Part shown: in pieces, positions 52,930 to 61,856 of the stretch
How the letters are laid out: each line of letters starts with the position of its first letter
How positions within the stretch are numbered: the first letter of the stretch is position 1
From: Paracoccus gahaiensis
Lineage (GTDB): Bacteria > Pseudomonadota > Alphaproteobacteria > Rhodobacterales > Rhodobacteraceae
Assembly: GCF_005048225.1 (NCBI RefSeq)
Contig: NZ_SUNI01000018.1
Coordinates: 1-64,000, forward strand
Length of the DNA: 64,000 nucleotides
Reading direction: 5' to 3'
Program-made: the position numbers and the translations under genes
Notes under the pieces: model-generated
What the model was told of the DNA's origin: nothing
Database searches by the model: none
What the model saw: only the letters and a program-made list of their open reading frames with translations

Positions 52930-53640
52930 ATGCAGCCGGAATCTTCGGAAAGTGCGTCCAGACGGGCCTATCGCGAGTTGCGCCAAGCGATCCTGGAGCG
53001 GCGCTTGCCAGCCAACCGCAAGGTGACCGAGGTTGGCCTTGCCGAAGACCTTGGGATTTCTCGCACACCTATCCGGGAAGCAATCAAGCGCCTTCTGCTG
53101 GAGGGGCTGCTGGAGCGGCGCAAGGGGCAGGGCCTATGGTGCGTGGTCCCCGATGCAGACGAGGTTCGCGAGATCTTTGAGCTGCGGCTGCGCCTTGAAT
53201 CCTATGCCGCCGCAAAGGCGGCCGAGCGGGCAAAGCCAGCGCAGGTTGAGGCGCTGGTCGCGTCCGCCCGCCGGATGAACGAGTTGACGCAGGTCGCTGT
53301 GGACAGTGAGGCGCTGATCGCAAGCATTGACCGCGAAAATGCTCGCTTTCACAGCCTGATTGCGGAAGCGACGCAGTCTCAAAGATTGATGCACCTGATC
53401 CGGGCGACGGTGGACTTGGCGCTGGTGACGCGCACCTTTCGCCAGTTCACAACGGACCAGCGCCGCCGTTCGGCACAGCACCACCTTGAGATTGCAGCCG
53501 CCATTGCTGCTCGCAAGCCGCACTGGGCCGAGCGGATGATGCAAGTCCACATCTTATCAGCTGAAGACACGATGGACAGCATTCCCAGCGCGGATGTTCC
53601 CGCGGATGACCGACTGAGCCAAACTAATTACGATGATTAA
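52930..53640 (+). CDS. GntR-family regulator, FCD (FadR-like) subfamily
   Basis: This 236-aa protein has a winged helix (AYRELRQAILERRLPANRKV, then LGISRTPIREAIKRLLLEGLLE) and a helical FCD effector domain whose metal-site Asp/His pattern includes ENARFHSLIAEATQSQRL and HHLEIAAAIAARKP. GGAAGGG 6 nt before ATG 52930 supports the start; an upstream GTG is possible. It is divergent from the CoA-transferase/lyase operon and the TRAP genes lie beyond, so it is the likely regulator of acid uptake and cleavage. Confidence 0.9.
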   Translation: MQPESSESASRRAYRELRQAILERRLPANRKVTEVGLAEDLGISRTPIREAIKRLLLEGLLERRKGQGLWCVVPDADEVREIFELRLRLESYAAAKAAERAKPAQVEALVASARRMNELTQVAVDSEALIASIDRENARFHSLIAEATQSQRLMHLIRATVDLALVTRTFRQFTTDQRRRSAQHHLEIAAAIAARKPHWAERMMQVHILSAEDTMDSIPSADVPADDRLSQTNYDD

Positions 53641-53885
53641 ATAACTTTGCATGATACCCCGCTGGCCTGTCATGCGGCTACGCAATGGGCGGAAAGCCGA
53701 CTGTTGGCGATTCAGCATGGTAGTTGCGAAAACTAGCAATAGCGGACATTCGGCCGGTTTGCCACGAAGGCGTCTGCTTGATCCGAATGGAAGATTTCGG
53801 CGTCGTCGGCCCGGCAAAGGGACCGCGGACGCCCCCATTAGCTGCGATCAAGCTCGGCACATCCAGAGATTTAAACTAACTGAAA

Positions 53886-55370
53886 TCACGTAGGCCGCAT
53901 ACGGCGACTGCTTCGAAGAGAAAGTGTCAGAAACACCAACGCAGCAATGATGAGAATGAGCGAGATGGGTCGGGTGAACAAGGGCACGATACTTTCATAC
54001 TGACCGAGCATTTTGCGCAGATTTGCCTCAAAGGGCGGGCCGAGTAGAAAGCCTAGAATGACCGGTGGGAGCGGATAACGAAACTGCTCCATGAGAAAGC
54101 CCAGAAGACCAAAGCCTAGCATGACCCATATTTCGAACATTCGACCGTTCAGGGAATAGATACCCACGCAAGCGATCACGAACAAGGCGGGCAGCAGGAC
54201 AGGACGCGGCACGTCAAGCAGGCGAACCAGCAACCCGGTGCTGCCCAGCATGAATACGAACATCATCACACTGGCCACCATGACCGAGATGTAGATCGCA
54301 TAGACCACCTCGGGGGAATTGGCGAACATCAGCGGTCCCGGCTGCACGCCCTGAATCGTAAGGGCACCGATCAGCATGGCCGTGACCGTATCGCCCGGAA
54401 TGCCAAGGGTCATAGCGGTGATCAGGGCACCGCCAACGGTAGCATTGTTCGCGGCCTCGGCTGCAACGACACCCGCAGGCTCTCCGCGCCCAAACCGCTC
54501 GGGCGTCTTTGACGAATTGCGGGCCTGGGCATAGGCGATCAACCCGGCAGGGCCGCCGCCGATGGCGGGCAGGATGCCCACCGCCGTGCCAATCGATGCC
54601 GAGCGCAGCGCGTTGGGGGCGTGGGCCAGGACCTCCCTGCCTTCGGGAAGCATGGCCCGCCAACCAAGTCCGCTTTGCACCTTGTTGCTTGGCCGGGCCG
54701 GGGCGAGGGCATCCCGCATGATCTGCGAGACGGCGAACAAACCGACCAAGGCAGGAACCAAGGGAAGGCCACCCAGCAGTTGCGGTGTGCCAAAATCAAA
54801 CCGCGGCAGGCCGTCGATCGATGAGATCCCGACGGTCGCCACCAGCCCCCCGATCAGGGCAGCGATCAGACCTTTGAGAAGGCTGTCCGAACTGACGGCC
54901 ACAACTGCGGTGAGAGCGAAAAAGAAGGCCGCGACATATTCTGGTGTGTGAAAATCCAGCGCCAGCCGCGCCAGGGTCGGAGCAAAGATGATCAGGATAA
55001 TGCCGCTAAAAATAGTCCCGAAGACGGAAGCGATGATCGCCAGCCCAAGCGCCTTTCCGGCCCGCCCGCTCTGGGCCATTGCATGCCCGTCTAGGACCGT
55101 CGCAACTGAATTTGGCGTGCCCGGAATGCGCAACAGGATGGCAGAAATACAGCCTCCGGTCATCCCGCCGACAAAGATCGCCACCAGCAGGCTGATCGAC
55201 GGAATTGGGTCCATCGTATAGGTCAGAGGCAGAAGCAGAGCGATTGCCATCGTGGCGTTCAGCCCCGGCAGCATGCCGACGATGACGCCGATCGCCATGC
55301 CCAGAAAGATCAGGCCAAGCAGTGCCGGTGACAGCAGCACCTGGCCCAGCACCGTCTGAAACATGTCCAT
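53886..55370 (-). CDS. tctA: TTT transporter large membrane subunit TctA (third system)
   Basis: The 494-aa multi-pass protein has VIVGMLPGLNATMAIALLLPLT, GGCISAILLRIPGTPNSVAT and AVGILPAIGGGPAGLIAYAQAR. It is the last gene of tctC-tctB-tctA read leftward, starting 3 bp after tctB. Substrate selectivity lies mainly in TctC. Its operon neighbour upstream is a sulfatase, so the import target may be a sulfated acid. A second ATG (55364) is possible. Confidence 0.92.
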   Translation of the reverse strand: MDMFQTVLGQVLLSPALLGLIFLGMAIGVIVGMLPGLNATMAIALLLPLTYTMDPIPSISLLVAIFVGGMTGGCISAILLRIPGTPNSVATVLDGHAMAQSGRAGKALGLAIIASVFGTIFSGIILIIFAPTLARLALDFHTPEYVAAFFFALTAVVAVSSDSLLKGLIAALIGGLVATVGISSIDGLPRFDFGTPQLLGGLPLVPALVGLFAVSQIMRDALAPARPSNKVQSGLGWRAMLPEGREVLAHAPNALRSASIGTAVGILPAIGGGPAGLIAYAQARNSSKTPERFGRGEPAGVVAAEAANNATVGGALITAMTLGIPGDTVTAMLIGALTIQGVQPGPLMFANSPEVVYAIYISVMVASVMMFVFMLGSTGLLVRLLDVPRPVLLPALFVIACVGIYSLNGRMFEIWVMLGFGLLGFLMEQFRYPLPPVILGFLLGPPFEANLRKMLGQYESIVPLFTRPISLILIIAALVFLTLSLRSSRRMRPT

Positions 55371-55373
55371 GTC

Positions 55374-55853
55374 CTACCCCCACCAGGCCGGCGTGGACAT
55401 CACGCGCAGCTCCAGCCCGTATTGAAAGACCAGGCCCACCAGACCCAGCACGACAACCGTCGCGGCCAGACTGATGGCGAGCCGCCGCGCCCATGTGCCC
55501 TCGCGCCACAACAGGGCAAAGATCGCCATGAACAGGGGCGTGATCAGGTAGATGCCGAGGAACGGCAGGGCCAAGACAAACCCCACGCAAAGCCCGAGAA
55601 TGCCCATGCCGCGCCGGAAACCCGGCTCTGCCTCGGTTGCTCCGCGCAGGCAGAACCACAGCTGGGCCAGAAGCGCCACGGTCAGCCCCCCTAGCAGGAT
55701 GCGTGGCCAGAAAGCCATTCCCAGAGGGTCCCACGGCACGTTGCGAAAGAGGAATGTCTGCCAGATGCAGACACCCGTAACCGCCAGCAACCCCACGACG
55801 AAAGCCGCCTCGCCCCAGGACGCTGTGCTTGGCCGGATGCGATCAGTCGGCAT
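55374..55853 (-). CDS. tctB: TTT transporter small membrane subunit TctB (third system)
   Basis: About 159 aa with four hydrophobic segments. ATG 55853 is preferred because AGGA lies 8 nt upstream; an ATG at 55862 would sit directly on that site. The start is within the last codons of tctC, inside TATGCCGAC, the same junction sequence as in the first TTT operon. The assignment rests on size, topology and gene order. Confidence 0.85.
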   Translation of the reverse strand: MPTDRIRPSTASWGEAAFVVGLLAVTGVCIWQTFLFRNVPWDPLGMAFWPRILLGGLTVALLAQLWFCLRGATEAEPGFRRGMGILGLCVGFVLALPFLGIYLITPLFMAIFALLWREGTWARRLAISLAATVVVLGLVGLVFQYGLELRVMSTPAWWG

Positions 55854-56790
55854 AACCCGCATCCTGCGCGAGAGCGGTGATTTGGGTCGATGTATCGGTC
55901 ATGTAGGTGCTGAATTCATCGCCGCGCATGAAGTTGACCTGCACATTCAAGGCTGCCAGCTGATCCTGCACGCCCTGCGCCGCGGTCGCGGTCTCCAGCG
56001 CGTCGCAAAAGGCGGCGACGACAGGCTCGGGCGTGCCGGCAGGGAACATAAAGCCGTTGCTTTGGGACAGGGACACGTCCAGCCCCTGTTCCTTGGCAGT
56101 GGGAAGGTCGGGCGCGATCTCCATGCGTTCGTCGGCCAGCACGGCCACGATATTCAGCTGCCCCGCCTCGTGCTGCTGGACGACCCCGGCGGTGGGCGTG
56201 ATCAGCGCGGTGATATGTCCACCCATCACGGCGGCATTCTTTTCCGGGCCGGTCCCTGCATTCACAAGATTGATGTCGTTGGGCGTCATCCCGTTTATCA
56301 TCAGCCCAGCAAACTCCGAAAGGGTGCCACGTTCGATGGCCAAGCTGGCATCCGGCATCGCCAGCAAATCTTCCAAACTGGCCAGCCCGTCCGCGCCGCC
56401 CTTGCCAGTGATCGTCAGCGGCGTCTCTCCGAACATGCAGGCCGGCATGATGCTGTCGGCCTCGAACGGCGCCGAGCCGATGGCCATGCCGACCAGTGTA
56501 TTCGTCAGGTAAAGGCCGACCGTCTGCCCGTCCGGGGCGCTTTGCAAAGCCGCCGACATGCCCACGACGCCACCGCCGCCCGCCATGTTGCTGATGACCA
56601 CAGATTGGCCCAGCACCTGCTCCATCTCGGTCGCCAGCGCTCGGACCATGTTGTCGGTCGTGCCGCCGGCATCATAGGGCACGATGATGGTCACAGGGCC
56701 ATTGGGCCAGTCCTGCGCCAGAAGTGGTGCGGACCCCAGGCTCAAAGCGGTGGCGGCCAGCAGGATGGTCCGTGTGGTCGATATGGTCAT
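55843..56790 (-). CDS. tctC: TTT periplasmic binding protein TctC (third system)
   Basis: The 315-aa binding protein has a Sec leader (TTRTILLAATALSLGSAPLLAQ) and the Bug motif GPVTIIVPYDAGGTTDNMVRAL. GGGAGGG 7 nt before ATG 56790 rejects a longer frame that starts inside the sulfatase gene. It lies 49 bp downstream of the sulfatase stop, so all four genes are likely one transcript and the ligand is probably the sulfatase substrate or product. Confidence 0.92.
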   Translation of the reverse strand: MTISTTRTILLAATALSLGSAPLLAQDWPNGPVTIIVPYDAGGTTDNMVRALATEMEQVLGQSVVISNMAGGGGVVGMSAALQSAPDGQTVGLYLTNTLVGMAIGSAPFEADSIMPACMFGETPLTITGKGGADGLASLEDLLAMPDASLAIERGTLSEFAGLMINGMTPNDINLVNAGTGPEKNAAVMGGHITALITPTAGVVQQHEAGQLNIVAVLADERMEIAPDLPTAKEQGLDVSLSQSNGFMFPAGTPEPVVAAFCDALETATAAQGVQDQLAALNVQVNFMRGDEFSTYMTDTSTQITALAQDAGYAD

Positions 56791-56839
56791 GATGTTACCC
56801 TCCCAGGTGTTTGCGCAGAAATGCCGTGGCCTGCCAGGA

Positions 56840-58447
56840 TCAGCGGGCGTGGCGTGCGACCGGTTCCGGCCGGTCAGCGTTGACAGTGGTCCGTGCCGGG
56901 CTTGCGTCAAACCCGTAGAAGGCGTGCAACTCTGCGGGTGCATCGTTGTCATGCAGATGCACCATCATTGCGGCCAGCAGGCGTGCCTCCAGCGCCGGGT
57001 CGTTCACAGGATGACTTTGTCCGGGGTCCTGAACCAGATCAAAGATCTCGGTGCGAACGCCGCAGTCGAACTCGTCGGCCAGCCCCGGCGGACGGATGCC
57101 GTCGCGCCGGGCCGGGATGCGCAGGGTCTGCACCGATTTGGTGAAATTGAAGGGCGGCACCAAGGCGATGCCCTGCAGCTCATCAATGGTGAAGGCCGAA
57201 CTCATGTGCTGTGGCGACAGCGTGTATTCGTTCAGCCCCTCGCAGGCGACGTTGCGCGGATAGCGGAACATCAGGTGCCGCCCGTCGGTCAGACCCAGGG
57301 GACCGCCAAACTGACCAAACAGCACCGTGCGGTCGGGGTCTGCTTGCCGAAGCATCGGCCAGATCGAGTTGCCGAGGCATTCTTCAGGAGCGGCAATACC
57401 ATGCAGGTCCAGCAAGCTGGGCATCAGATCGGGGGTCTGCGTCAGTGCCGTGCAGCGCGCCCCAGCCCTTTCCGCCATGTCCGGGTGGCAGACCATCAGC
57501 GGGATATGCGAGATCTCGGAGTAATAGGGCATCCGGTTTTTGCCCCACCATTCATGTTCCGCCAACAGATAGCCGTGATCGGTGGTCACGATCAGGCAGG
57601 TGTCCTTCCACAGGTCCAGAATGTCGAACGTGTCCATCAGCCGGCCTAGCTGATCGTCACACATTGTGACAAGGGCCGCGTAATTCGACCGGATCTCGGC
57701 GCGTTGAGCGGTGTCGCCACCGGCGCGGGCATATTGTGGCCAGTCGAGGATGCCGCCCTGCCAATCCGTCGGATACATCGCCTTGAAGCGGTCGGGGGCC
57801 ATGAAGGGCTCGTGCGGATCGAAGGCTTCGAGTTGCAGGAACCAGTCATCGGCGCCCCGGTTGCGGGCCAGAAACTCGATGGCGCGCTCGAAGCACTGGA
57901 CGGTGGGATAGTCGCGCTCGGCCCTGATGGCTTGACGGTTCACCGCATGACGCAGCTTTTTCCACTGCCAGCGCGACATCGCCTCGCGCGTAGCCGGGCC
58001 CGTCTCGGGAAGATCGTAATGGGCGGGGTCGAACTGGCTGCGCAGCTTGGCCAGACGCGGCTCGACAATGGCGTGCCAGGGATCGTTTTCCTGACCGCGA
58101 ACGAATTCCCAACTGTCGAAGGCCTGGGCATAGCCGTTTCCGCCATCCTCGAAGTAATGCATGTGATCGGTGATCAGATGGGTGTAGATGCCAGCCTTGC
58201 TCATCAGCTTGGGGAAGGAGTTGTCGAAGGGCTCCAGTGGCCCCCAGGACCGGTGCATGAAGTTCAACCGGCCCGTATGCAGGTCCCGCCGGGCGGGCAT
58301 ACAGGGCAGCGATCCCACGAAGTGCTGATCGAAGGTCACGGCGCGTTCGGCAAGGCGCGTCATATTTGGCGTCTGGATCGACTGAGATCCATAGGGCTCC
58401 AGCGCGCCCCGGTTCAGCGAATCGAATAGAACAAAGACCGTCCGCAT
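56840..58447 (-). CDS. Formylglycine-dependent sulfatase/phosphonate monoester hydrolase-type enzyme
   Basis: The 535-aa alkaline-phosphatase-superfamily hydrolase has the activation motif CMPARRDLHTGR (C-x-P-x-R) with Cys49, to be converted to formylglycine. Metal ligands are suggested by FVLFDSLN near the N-terminus and TTDHGYLLAEHEWWGKN. There is no signal peptide, so the enzyme is cytoplasmic and its substrate must be imported. GGAGG before ATG 58447 fixes the start over an adjacent ATG. The family includes arylsulfatases and phosphonate monoester hydrolases; the exact ester is unknown. It is divergent from a LysR gene. Confidence 0.9.
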   Translation of the reverse strand: MRTVFVLFDSLNRGALEPYGSQSIQTPNMTRLAERAVTFDQHFVGSLPCMPARRDLHTGRLNFMHRSWGPLEPFDNSFPKLMSKAGIYTHLITDHMHYFEDGGNGYAQAFDSWEFVRGQENDPWHAIVEPRLAKLRSQFDPAHYDLPETGPATREAMSRWQWKKLRHAVNRQAIRAERDYPTVQCFERAIEFLARNRGADDWFLQLEAFDPHEPFMAPDRFKAMYPTDWQGGILDWPQYARAGGDTAQRAEIRSNYAALVTMCDDQLGRLMDTFDILDLWKDTCLIVTTDHGYLLAEHEWWGKNRMPYYSEISHIPLMVCHPDMAERAGARCTALTQTPDLMPSLLDLHGIAAPEECLGNSIWPMLRQADPDRTVLFGQFGGPLGLTDGRHLMFRYPRNVACEGLNEYTLSPQHMSSAFTIDELQGIALVPPFNFTKSVQTLRIPARRDGIRPPGLADEFDCGVRTEIFDLVQDPGQSHPVNDPALEARLLAAMMVHLHDNDAPAELHAFYGFDASPARTTVNADRPEPVARHAR

Positions 58448-58538
58448 CATGATCCTCCCTCGCAGGACGAGAACAAATTTGAGCTACATTGGAAAATGAA
58501 TAATGATGCCGTGAGATAGTCGCAAAAGGACTGACTGA

Positions 58539-59444
58539 ATGCTGGATGCCAAGATGCGCGCATTTCTTGCCGTTGCCGCGACGGGGTCGATCTCGCTCGG
58601 GGCGCAGCAGGTGGGCCTGACGCAGGCCGCGATGTCCAAGCTGATCCGGCGGCTGGAAATTGAATATGATACGATCCTGTTCGACCGGCACCGGCGCGGC
58701 GTCAGCCTGCGTCCCGAGGGTGAAGCCCTGTTACGCCACGCCCAGGCCGCCACCATCGAGTTCGCCCATGCCCGCGAAGAGATTGCTGCAGCCCGCCGCA
58801 GCCAGAAGATCGACCTGCGCCTCCATTGCGGACTGGTTTATGCGCTGGACTGGATCCATCACCCCCTGCGTGAAATGGCCCTGCGCCATCCCGACGTGGA
58901 ATTCACTGTTGATGCCTCGGCCTACCGCAACACCGTGTCCCGGCTCTTGAAGGGAGATTATGACGCGGTCTTCGGCTTTGTCGGCGATGCGGCGGCAGAC
59001 CGGCGGTTGGCTTTTACGCCGATCCACGATGCGCGGACGATGATCTTTGCACGCAAGGGCCACCCTTGGGTGGGTGGTCCCGTGCCGGCCGCGCTGCTGG
59101 CCGAGGCGCGGTGGACCGAGTTCGTGGACGTCTTTCTGACCACCGAGCGGCTGACGACCTATCTGCTGGGCGCAACGGGCCAACGGCCGCGTTTTCAGTT
59201 CCACACCACGTCATTGGCGACGGCGCTGGAACTGGTTCGCAGCACCGACAGCCTCATCTGCCTGCCATCCCCGCTGATCCGCTATGCCTCGACACTGGAT
59301 CTACTGCCGATAGGGTCAGAACATCGGATCTGGACCTATGCGACCGGATGCCTGCACCGGCGATCCTCCAGCAACGTCGCGCTGATGCAGGAATTGCTGG
59401 AACTGGTCATTCAGAAAGCGGAGCAAATTGCGCCGCCACCCTGA
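58539..59444 (+). CDS. LysR-family regulator of the sulfatase/TTT operon
   Basis: The 301-aa protein begins MLDAKMRAFLAVAATGSISL with HTH LGAQQVGLTQAAMSKLIRRLE and effector segment LLKGDYDAVFGFVGDAAADR. AAAAGGA lies 8 nt before the ATG. It is divergent from the sulfatase-tctCBA operon and overlaps the convergent FGE gene by 38 bp, so its own transcript runs antisense into the maturase gene. Confidence 0.88.
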   Translation: MLDAKMRAFLAVAATGSISLGAQQVGLTQAAMSKLIRRLEIEYDTILFDRHRRGVSLRPEGEALLRHAQAATIEFAHAREEIAAARRSQKIDLRLHCGLVYALDWIHHPLREMALRHPDVEFTVDASAYRNTVSRLLKGDYDAVFGFVGDAAADRRLAFTPIHDARTMIFARKGHPWVGGPVPAALLAEARWTEFVDVFLTTERLTTYLLGATGQRPRFQFHTTSLATALELVRSTDSLICLPSPLIRYASTLDLLPIGSEHRIWTYATGCLHRRSSSNVALMQELLELVIQKAEQIAPPP

Positions 59445-60411
59445 AGCCGGAGTTTCCGGTGGAACTGTCGGGTTCGTTCCGGGTGCGCGAATGCACATGA
59501 TAACGGTCGCAATAGCTGTCATGGCACAGGTATGACCCGCCACGCTGAACGCGGGCCTCGCCTTCAGCGGTCCCTGAAGGATCAAGCTCAGGCCGCTGCC
59601 CCGCCTTCGGCAGGGGCCCGAACCGGTCTGCAACCCATTCCCAGACATTGCCGGTCATGTTGAACATGCCGTAGCGGTTGGGTCGATACGCATCGACAGG
59701 CGCGGTCCCTATCCAACCGTCGTCACCACTGTTTATGGTGGGGAACGAACCCTGAAACGTGTTCATGGCAAAGGCACCGCCGGGTTTCATTTCATTGCCC
59801 CAGGGAAACTTCTGCCTGATCAGGCCGCCACGTGCTGCCCGTTCCCACTGTGCCTCGGAGGGCAAGTGCAGACCCGCCCAGTTGCAATACGCTATCGCGT
59901 CAAACCATGCGATATGAACGACTGGATGTTCATCTCGCGTTGCAGTCCTTGTATCTGGTCCCTCGGGGGAAAACCAGCATGCCCCGTCGACCTTGCGCCA
60001 CCAGGGAAGGCCTGGGGGGCTGACAGGCCACTTGTCCGGATCCGGCAGCAACAGGTGAAAGACATAGCTCCACCCCTCTTGCTCTGCAACGGTCCGATAT
60101 CCCGTTGCCCGCACAAACCGTTGGTATTCGGCGTTCGTCACGGCCGTGGGTGACATCAGAAAGGCAGAGAGCTTTACCTTCCTTCGAGGACTGTCCAGAT
60201 CGCCCGCAAACCACGACTGCCTAGCCCCCATTTCGAAAACCCCGGAAGGAATCGGTTTGAGGGGCGCCCGCAGGCTTCTTGCGATATCCAACGGCGCAGG
60301 TAGGGGGGCTTTGGCAAGCGTCAGATAATCTGCGATCTCCCTACTTCCACCTCGTGCGCCAGCCGGACTGCAGCAGCTTGTTGTCGTTTCCTTCATGCTC
60401 GCCGTGACCAT
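59407..60411 (-). CDS. Formylglycine-generating enzyme (sulfatase maturase, SUMF1/FGE)
   Basis: This 334-aa protein has the FGE-sulfatase fold. It opens with PIPSGVFEMGARQSWFAGD, continues with LPSEAQWERAARGG and NVWEWVADRFGP, and carries the catalytic pair GSYLCHDSYCDRYHV (Cys296 and Cys301). These two cysteines separate true oxygen- and copper-dependent FGE from inactive homologues. It has no leader, so it can modify the cytoplasmic sulfatase at Cys49. ATG 60396 is a second possible start. It is transcribed leftward toward the LysR gene between it and the sulfatase. Confidence 0.93.
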   Translation of the reverse strand: MVTASMKETTTSCCSPAGARGGSREIADYLTLAKAPLPAPLDIARSLRAPLKPIPSGVFEMGARQSWFAGDLDSPRRKVKLSAFLMSPTAVTNAEYQRFVRATGYRTVAEQEGWSYVFHLLLPDPDKWPVSPPGLPWWRKVDGACWFSPEGPDTRTATRDEHPVVHIAWFDAIAYCNWAGLHLPSEAQWERAARGGLIRQKFPWGNEMKPGGAFAMNTFQGSFPTINSGDDGWIGTAPVDAYRPNRYGMFNMTGNVWEWVADRFGPLPKAGQRPELDPSGTAEGEARVQRGGSYLCHDSYCDRYHVHSRTRNEPDSSTGNSGFRVAAQFAPLSE

Positions 60412-60870
60412 CCTTGCGTCAAGAAAACTATCAATAATACTTTGCTAGTCGACTTTACCCATCGCCAGATCGCCCTGACCACCTTGATTTTTCAGCGCTG
60501 CACGCAGATCAAATACTGTCAGAGACTCAAGGAAATCCTAGCCGAGATCCAAGAAAATCTTGCCTCGCAACGGTCGGGCGCCACAAGTTCGTCTATAATT
60601 TTTTCTGACCAAGTGGCTTTTGAACAGGCGCCCGCTTGGTCTCGCGCCCCAGACACTGCAGGGGGCAGTCCTTCTGCGGCGAGCACCAATAGCCGGAATT
60701 GGGAGGGTTGCTCTACAGCGCCTGACGGGTGCCGACCGTCCGCTATGGGCCGCCTGCGCTGCTGGCTGAAAGAAATTAAGCCTTCGAGTTGGTCGGCGGC
60801 ATGGATTGACGAAAGGAGCCTCTGCCGACTTCCGGCACCCCTTTCCCGAGCGTTCCCTCGGCAGATCCTC
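60412..60870. other. Intergenic stretch containing repeat copy C
   Basis: This lies between the FGE start and the next LysR stop, both leftward. No gene is supported. A rightward frame through it continues only as antisense of the LysR gene. It holds copy C of the dispersed repeat (60692-60751), and its FGE-proximal part should carry the FGE promoter. Confidence 0.5.
60692..60751 (+). repeat. Dispersed intergenic repeat, copy C
   Basis: This 60-nt element starts GCCGGAATTGGGAGG and ends CCGACCGTCCGCTATGGGCC. The last 12 bases are identical to copy B at the same distance from the start. Confidence 0.45.
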
Positions 60871-61758
60871 CTACCGTTTCAGATACGCGATCAACGCCTG
60901 CAGGGCCACCGGGACCTGGCGACGACTCGGGTGATAGAGGAACGCCCCCGGATAGGGTTGGGACCAGTCGTCCAGCACCTGTTCCAGCTGCCCCGTAGCG
61001 ATGTCGTGCGTGACATCCTCCTCCATCGTCCAGCCGACGCCGCATCCTGCGCGGACGGCGGCCAGCGCCAGATCGGAGGAGTTGCAGATCAACGGCCCCC
61101 TGACCTGAAGGCGCAGTGCCCGGCCGTCGGTCTCGAAGTCCCATGGCATCAGGGCCCCACTGCCAAGGTTGCGATAGCCGATGCAGGGATGATTCAGCAA
61201 ATCGCGTGGATGGGCGGGCCGGCCATGCGCGGCCCAGTATACGGGCGTCGCAACGACAACCGTGCGCAGGGGCGGGCCGATCCGGACGGCGATCATGTCG
61301 CGTTCGACGCTTTCACCCAGCCTGATGCCGGCATCGAAGCCCATTGCCACGATGTCGCGCAATCCGTCATCGATATTCACCTCGACCGTGATGCCGTGAT
61401 GGCGGGTCAGGAACCCCGGCAGCCGGCGGGACAGCAGGGTCGAGGCGATCCAGTGAAACGTCGTCAGCCTCACGGTGCCCGCCGGGGCATCGCGCCAATC
61501 CGACAGCGCCTCCACGCCGGCATCGATCTGCGCCAGCGCCGGGGTCAGGCGTCCGAGCAGCGCGAGACCCGCCTCGGTCGGCGCGACCGATCGCGTCGTG
61601 CGCGCCAGCAGCCTGAGGCCAAGCCGCTCCTCCAGCCCGCGCATCGCATGGCTGAGCGCCGAGGGTGACACGCCAAGTTCGGCCGCAGCTGCGGTAAAGC
61701 TTCGCGTGCGGGCGATGGTCGCAAATGCGGCAAGATCGTTGAGGTTCTGTCGGGCCAT
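60871..61758 (-). CDS. LysR-family regulator divergent from an aldo-keto reductase
   Basis: The 295-aa protein begins MARQNLNDLAAFATIARTRS with HTH FTAAAAELGVSPSALSHAMRGLE and effector domain ending AFLYHPSRRQVPVALQALIAYLKR. It belongs to the LysR branch commonly paired with reductases. It is divergent from the aldo-keto reductase at 61857 across a 98-bp promoter region and probably activates it. Confidence 0.88.
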   Translation of the reverse strand: MARQNLNDLAAFATIARTRSFTAAAAELGVSPSALSHAMRGLEERLGLRLLARTTRSVAPTEAGLALLGRLTPALAQIDAGVEALSDWRDAPAGTVRLTTFHWIASTLLSRRLPGFLTRHHGITVEVNIDDGLRDIVAMGFDAGIRLGESVERDMIAVRIGPPLRTVVVATPVYWAAHGRPAHPRDLLNHPCIGYRNLGSGALMPWDFETDGRALRLQVRGPLICNSSDLALAAVRAGCGVGWTMEEDVTHDIATGQLEQVLDDWSQPYPGAFLYHPSRRQVPVALQALIAYLKR

Positions 61759-61856
61759 TCATGAGGGATGCTCACAGGCTCATGCAAAAGCAAATGGCTA
61801 ATCCTGCACGGCGGATCGCCCTAGGATCACGTCATCGCCGCATTTAGGAGCTGATC

